Assembly: GCA_012932295.1 (NCBI GenBank)
Contig: JAAONU010000016.1
Location: 43,679,241-43,743,240 of the forward strand
DNA: 64,000 bases
Source: Cyclina sinensis
Taxonomy: Eukaryota; Mollusca; Bivalvia; Venerida; Veneridae
Direction of reading: 5' to 3'
Shown here: piece after piece, positions 59,113-64,000 of the stretch
Layout: every line of letters starts with the position of its first letter
How positions within the stretch are numbered: position 1 is the first letter of the stretch
The notes under the pieces: model-generated
What the model saw: the letters and a program-made list of their open reading frames with translations, nothing else
Told to the model about the DNA's origin: nothing
Database searches by the model: none
Translations under genes and position numbers: made by a program

Positions 59113-60439
59113 AGAAAAAGAATGTAATTGAAATAGTTAGGTATTAATTAATAAAAGGAAAAAAAGACACTTGGGAAAGGAAGATAGTAAGTGGGACGAA
59201 AGGGAAAAATATAAATATAAATTTTACTGTGAAAAATTGTTACACTTTTTTTTTCAATAACATTTTGCCCGTTCATTCTTTGTACATAAAACTTCCAACT
59301 ATATATATATAAACATTTCCCTTTAAATAAGGAAGAAAGAAAACACAAGTTATTTTTCATAAAATATTTATTTACAACTTAGTTTTTACAAGTGTGTAAT
59401 TTTCAGAGGAAACAAATTATTCAGAGTAAAATGAAAATATGATAGTTTATTACAAAGGTCTTTTCTATATTGAGTAAGTAATAAAATCTTGTAAAAAAAT
59501 CTAGTTGGGGATAATTTCTGTCATAAATATAACTTCTTGACAACAGTAAAGGACTTTGGAAAATGATTTCTGTGAAAGTGTTAGAAACGATTGCTATAAA
59601 AGACAGAATATCAGTTCTTTCACCACAACACTGCAGGACTCTAAATGTTAGACACCCAAAGAATTACTTTTGAACTGTAACCCTCCTCTGGCCAAAATAA
59701 TCACTCGCTCCTCTGAAAACCTCATTGGCATAGACTAGGGAAAGTGCAATAAAGAACACACCCTTCCCTCATAAAAAAATCTGGGTTTCTGAATTACTTC
59801 TCATTTTGTGATCTTAAATGGTACTTACTGATCTGATGATGAAAACTCAGGACCATTTGCTTCAGATATATATTGGATTAAAATGGACCATGTGACATCA
59901 TTTAGATGGACGTTGAGAGATGACCTTGCTAACTGCAACTTGTACAGTCTTATAAATATTACTATCTGGATGAAGTACGCCGTATGACAGACAAAGTGTG
60001 GTCAGGATAGCTCAATCCTGGGTTTCTACTCAGACGAGCAAAGAACAACACAACTCAACATGTTTCACACATTTCACAAACTGCATGACATAATTTCAAC
60101 TGTTTCAATTTGGAGAAGTTAAAATCTATAAAATTTGAAAAACAATATAACAGGACTGAGTTTTCGGTGTTAAAATATTGGGAGTTTAAATGAATTCAAA
60201 GTCTGATTACACAATACTTGTGTAGGATATTTCCTATATAACAGATTTATAAAGGCATATTAAAAAGCAGGCATTTTCAAGTTAACATACTGAATAACTA
60301 GAACAGTCATCAAAGATGACAAATACCCCTGCAACTGTGCATTGACTCAAAAGCTGAAACAAATCTGAACTCTCATAAAGCTATTATGCCAGTATGCAAA
60401 GAAAACTGAAAGGCTAGCTCGCCCCACAAGCTACAAGTT
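59113..60439. other. No gene seen; possible 3' UTR on the minus strand
   Basis: AT-rich DNA with few CpG. On the minus strand an AATAAA lies near 59370 (plus TTTATT). If the candidate exon at 63578-63648 is real, its untranslated region could extend here, but nothing proves it. Confidence 0.35.
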
Positions 60440-61075
60440 GACTTAAATCTGCATGTAAAAATGATATGTTCAATGGGAGATAACTCTGGGATGTCTTGAT
60501 GGATATGAATCAAATATGTCCTGCACATCTACACTGTGAAGTGACTATGCTTGGCAAGTTTCAGTTCAATCTGTAGATTGTGCCACAATGTATGTCAAAC
60601 ATGACAACAATTCTAAGTTCAAGGGCAATAATTGTGCCTGGCTAGGTATGCATCAGGAATATGTCTTTCACAACTTCATTGCCTAATTACTATCTCTGCC
60701 AAGTGTCTTTTTTATCGGTTGAAAAATGAAGGAGTAGTTTGTGCCACAAGGTATATATTAGTAAAAATGGGGAAGAGTATAAGTTCAAGGGGCAATAACT
60801 CTGCATGGATTTTTTCAAAAAATGTCATGCACATCTACATTCAAAATTTGCCTAGTGACCATTTCTGCCAAGTTTCATTTCAATTGGTTTAAAACTGAAG
60901 GATGAGTTCGTGACACAAGGTATACAATTTACAAACATGGAAAAAAGTATAAGTTCAAGGGACAATGATGTTGCAATGCCTGTAAGGCTATGCATCAAAA
61001 ATATGTCTTGCACAACTACACATCTGACGCAAGGTTAAGATGTCAAACGTGACAGACCGACTGACCGCCAGGGTA
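60440..61075 (-). repeat. Minus-strand tandem core units
   Basis: Three units of about 190-200 bp on the plus strand with GCCAAGTTTCATTTCAAT, GTGCCACAAGGTATATATTA, GTATAAGTTCAAGGGGCAAT and ATGTCATGCACATCTACA. Near 61048 GACAGACCGACTGACCGCC is an inverted GTCCGTC-type tract, marking the minus-strand head side. Confidence 0.65.
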
Positions 61076-61489
61076 ATTCCAGTATAAATATTTAATGTTT
61101 GTGATGAATTAATTTTATAACATCAAGCATCTGGACTGGTCATCCAGTCATGACCAAGATATACTTTATCTAAATCAAGGAACAATAAACATGCCCTAAT
61201 ACCCTACCCTTCCTTAAACTGCTATCATGCAAGTTAAGAGTCAACATCTTGGGAAGGACATCTGTTCAACTTACATTGCTATTCCTGTCTTCAAGAGTAT
61301 AACCTCCATAAACCAAGATTTAGAAAGATAATTTGTTATTTCACTCTGCTGTGGTATAACTCCTATATACTTTCATTCAAAAATGCACAACATCTGATGT
61401 TAACTCAAAGAAATGAATGAAATCTACATGCAAAATTGCACATTTGCTCCAAACTTCATAGGAAATAGATCAGACATAATACAAGGTCA

Positions 61490-63360
61490 ATGTTACTTAA
61501 AATCAAAGCTGAAATACAATTTCTGACAAGAAGATTTTCAACAATTTTATATTTCACACATAAAGGACCATCAGGGCATGGCCAGTTTTGACCCCCGGAA
61601 AATAATTTGAACTATCCTGACAGGTCAACTACACAATGCTACACACACAATTTCTAGAATGTTGACCATGCAGTTTCAGAGAAGATTTTTAAGTTTTCCC
61701 TATATAACGATGTAAATAAGTGACCTCTCAAGTGGGATATATTAACACCAAAGGGACATAATCTGAATACTCTGGAAGAGATTCCCTTGATAATGCTACA
61801 TACCAAATCTTAAAGCTGAGGGCCTATTAGTTTCATAGAAGATTTGCAACTATTTTCCCTAAATATCTTGAAGTAAATCAGATGGCCCCTTGGGCAGGGT
61901 CAATTTAAACCCTAGGGAAATAATTTTAACCATCTTTGTAGAGATAAACTTAATGATGCTACAAACCAAATATCTAAGATCAAGGGCTTGAGGTTTCTAA
62001 AATGAAGATTTTCAAAGAATTTATATTTCAAACATATATGATCCCTAGGGCATAGTCAATGAAGTCCCCTGGGGCATCATTTGACTTTAAGCCTACATGA
62101 CCTTGACCCCAGTGACCAAAATTCCAAACCAAGGGCAGATGTCCATGGTGCAAACATACCAAATATCTAAGATATCAATCAGTCAATAAATGAATACTCT
62201 ATTGCAAAAAGTAGAAAATTACTTCTAGCCTTGGTGACCTTGACCCCAGTGAGTGGCAGATATTTGTGCCTATAGAGCAAATATTTAAGGTATCAGTCTA
62301 TAAATAAAAGCTCTATGACACAAAGTAGGAAAGTCTATTTTCAGCATCTGTGAGCCCAGGGGCAGAACTAATTTTGACCCGAAGGCCATGATTTCAACAA
62401 ACTTGATAAAGGTCCACTAGGACATTTAACACATCAAGTATCTTAACACTAGGCCTTGTGGTTTCTGACAAGAAAAATTCTAAAGTATTTTCTTACACCA
62501 GTCTTTAAAAAATCAATTTAACCCCAGAGTCTAATTAGAAGTTTTTGTAGAGGAGCTTTAGCTTTAAATTTCTAAGCCCTAAGTTTTCCCTATATATGAC
62601 TTTTATTGAATCAAGTGACCCCTGGGGTGGGGCCAGTAATGACCCCAGAGGCATAATCTGAACAATCTTTGTAGAGGACCTCAAGGTGAACCTATCAAAC
62701 CCCAAGGCATAGTAGTTTCAGACGAGAAGATTTTTAAAGTTTTTCTTATATAACCCTATGTCATATCATGTTGCAGCAAAGGCAGAGCCAATTTTGACCC
62801 TAGGGACATAATTTGAACAAACTTGGTAGAATTCCACTAGACATTGCTATCTAAGGTCTAGAACTTTTTTTGACAAGAAAATTTTCATATTTAATACAGA
62901 TAGTTCCCCCAAAGCGGGGCCAATTTTGACCCCAAGGGCATAACTTAAACAAACTTGTTAGAAGTCCACCTAATAATCCTTTGTGCAAAATTTTAGAACT
63001 TTGGGCTTTGTGGTTTCAGAGAAGAAAACTTTTAAAGTTTTTCCCTAGAGGTCCATCAGACTATGCTACTTAACAAATCATAAGGCTCAGGGCCAAGTAC
63101 TTTTTGACAAGAAGATTTTTAAAGTTTTTTCCTTCTTATTGCCTAAGCAACCAGAGTTCTGCTTGGAGTTACATTCTTTGAACATCTTCGGTAGACCTTC
63201 ATGCAAGGAATATCAAAGGCAAGTTTCATCAAAGTTGGCTTAGTGGTATAGGAGAAGTAAATTGTTTATGTCAAATTGTTGATGACCTATGACTCTCAAC
63301 AACGGACAATCAATGAGCACAAAAGCTCATCCTTGAGCACCTAATGCTAAGATGAGCTAC
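61490..63360 (-). mobile_element. GCTCACC-family element on the minus strand, old
   Basis: The minus strand starts GTAGCTCATCTTAGC at 63360 and continues with the head (GTGCTCAAGGATGAGC), GATTGTCCGTTG and about nine decayed core units. On the plus strand these show GACAAGAAGATTTTTAAAG, GCCAATTTTGACCCC and ACAAACTTGGTAGA. The 3' hairpin is not recognisable. Units are more diverged than in the plus-strand copies, so this is an older insertion. Confidence 0.85.
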
Positions 63361-63577
63361 AGTAATCATATTGACAAGCTCTCAAGTACTTTCCATAAAC
63401 ATAATGGTGAAACATCTTGCACATACATGTATCTCTGACTGTTCCCTTTACTGTCTATGTTTTGATTCAATATGAGCAATCACTGCCTTCATTCAGAATA
63501 AACAATGTCACATTAGTGGTTGCTCTATATAACATTTAGCTCTACAGTCTAGTATCAAGTGTCAACACTATTTTGTT

Positions 63578-63648
63578 TCAAACAGTCACAAAATTCCAGT
63601 TGATGTAATCCATTTCAGTGCCTGCCCAGTACCCACTGCCTGGAATAC
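63578..63648 (-). CDS. Candidate terminal coding exon, unrecognised protein
   Basis: On the minus strand TTTCTGTCTTTTCAG (AG at 63650-63649) is a strong splice acceptor. The next 71 bases give two bases of a split codon and then 22 residues starting IPGSGYWAGTEM and ending MDYINWNFVTV, followed by TGA at 63580-63578. The composition (aromatic, glycine-rich) looks like real protein more than chance, but a 22-residue exon is weak evidence. The rest of the gene would lie beyond the right edge of the window. I do not recognise the family. Confidence 0.35.
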
Positions 63649-63650
63649 CT

Positions 63651-64000
63651 GAAAAGACAGAAACAGACTGGTGAAGTATACATTTTCAAAAGTTCCATGT
63701 AATAGCCGAGTTCCACATAGCAAACATTTCAGAGTATCAATTTAGTGACACCTTTATGAAAGTTAAGGCATCTGTTTTTCAGTACATCTCTTGGATATAT
63801 AACTAAATATAATTGGAAATGGCATTAGGCTTTGAATCGACAGAAAAATTCATTTCTTGAAAGATCACAAGTCAAACGTGAAACTGATTTTTTTCTAAGA
63901 CAATTTTTTTTTTACCATTATTGCATCTCATAAAATAAGATTACTGATGGTGAAATTTTCATATAAATATATTGAAAATTTACTCCATGTGTACAGTAAC
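63651..64000. other. No gene seen; possible intron
   Basis: AT-rich sequence to the window edge. It would be intronic if the minus-strand exon just before it is real. Confidence 0.4.

Overview
The window is eukaryotic and almost entirely repetitive: AT-rich, with no operons, no ribosome-binding sites and no long host ORF. The dominant interspersed repeat starts TTAGCTCACCTGAG and ends GGGCCATCATGGCCCTCTTG, with GTCCGTCC microsatellites and tandem core units of about 110-160 bp between. I associate this design with bivalve mollusc genomes (pearl-like elements), so a marine clam-like bivalve is the best guess. That is an inference, not a species call.

Layout. 1-1843 is an 18-bp minisatellite. 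1.84-7.8 kb is mostly unique-looking AT-rich DNA with a few inverted repeats and a tRNA-like fragment. 7.8-9.9 kb is a full-length tandem-core element. 11.2-12.4 kb is a TIR transposon with a 6-bp target duplication. 12.5-13.6 kb holds more tandem-core copies, followed by a broken Gag-like gene on the minus strand. 14.4-15.2 kb is another tandem-core family. 16.0-16.45 kb is a small TIR element, followed by a candidate exon. 17.57-33.54 kb is an 80-bp satellite array of about 130 monomers, interrupted by two tandem-core elements and one 5'-truncated non-LTR retrotransposon. Part of the array is duplicated as a block of about 3.0 kb. 33.5-57.9 kb is nearly wall to wall tandem-core elements of many families, some nested, plus a tRNA-derived SINE and a 3-kb array dense in TCAAGGTCA-type motifs. 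58.0-59.1 kb holds a TIR element and two tRNA-like fragments. 59.1-64.0 kb carries minus-strand repeat copies and one candidate terminal coding exon on the minus strand.

Main observation. Several families with unrelated sequence share one architecture: a hairpin at the extreme 5' end; a TCCG microsatellite; tandem core units; a subterminal inverted copy of the 5' end; then a short 3' hairpin followed by CTTG or CTAG, inserted in T-rich DNA without an obvious target duplication. This matches the asymmetric terminal inverted repeat layout of non-autonomous Helitron2/Helentron elements. Copies inside the satellite and inside one another allow the empty sites to be read directly. No autonomous Rep/helicase source is present in the window. 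A broken endonuclease-like ORF at 35.35-35.80 kb could be a remnant of one, or of a non-LTR element.
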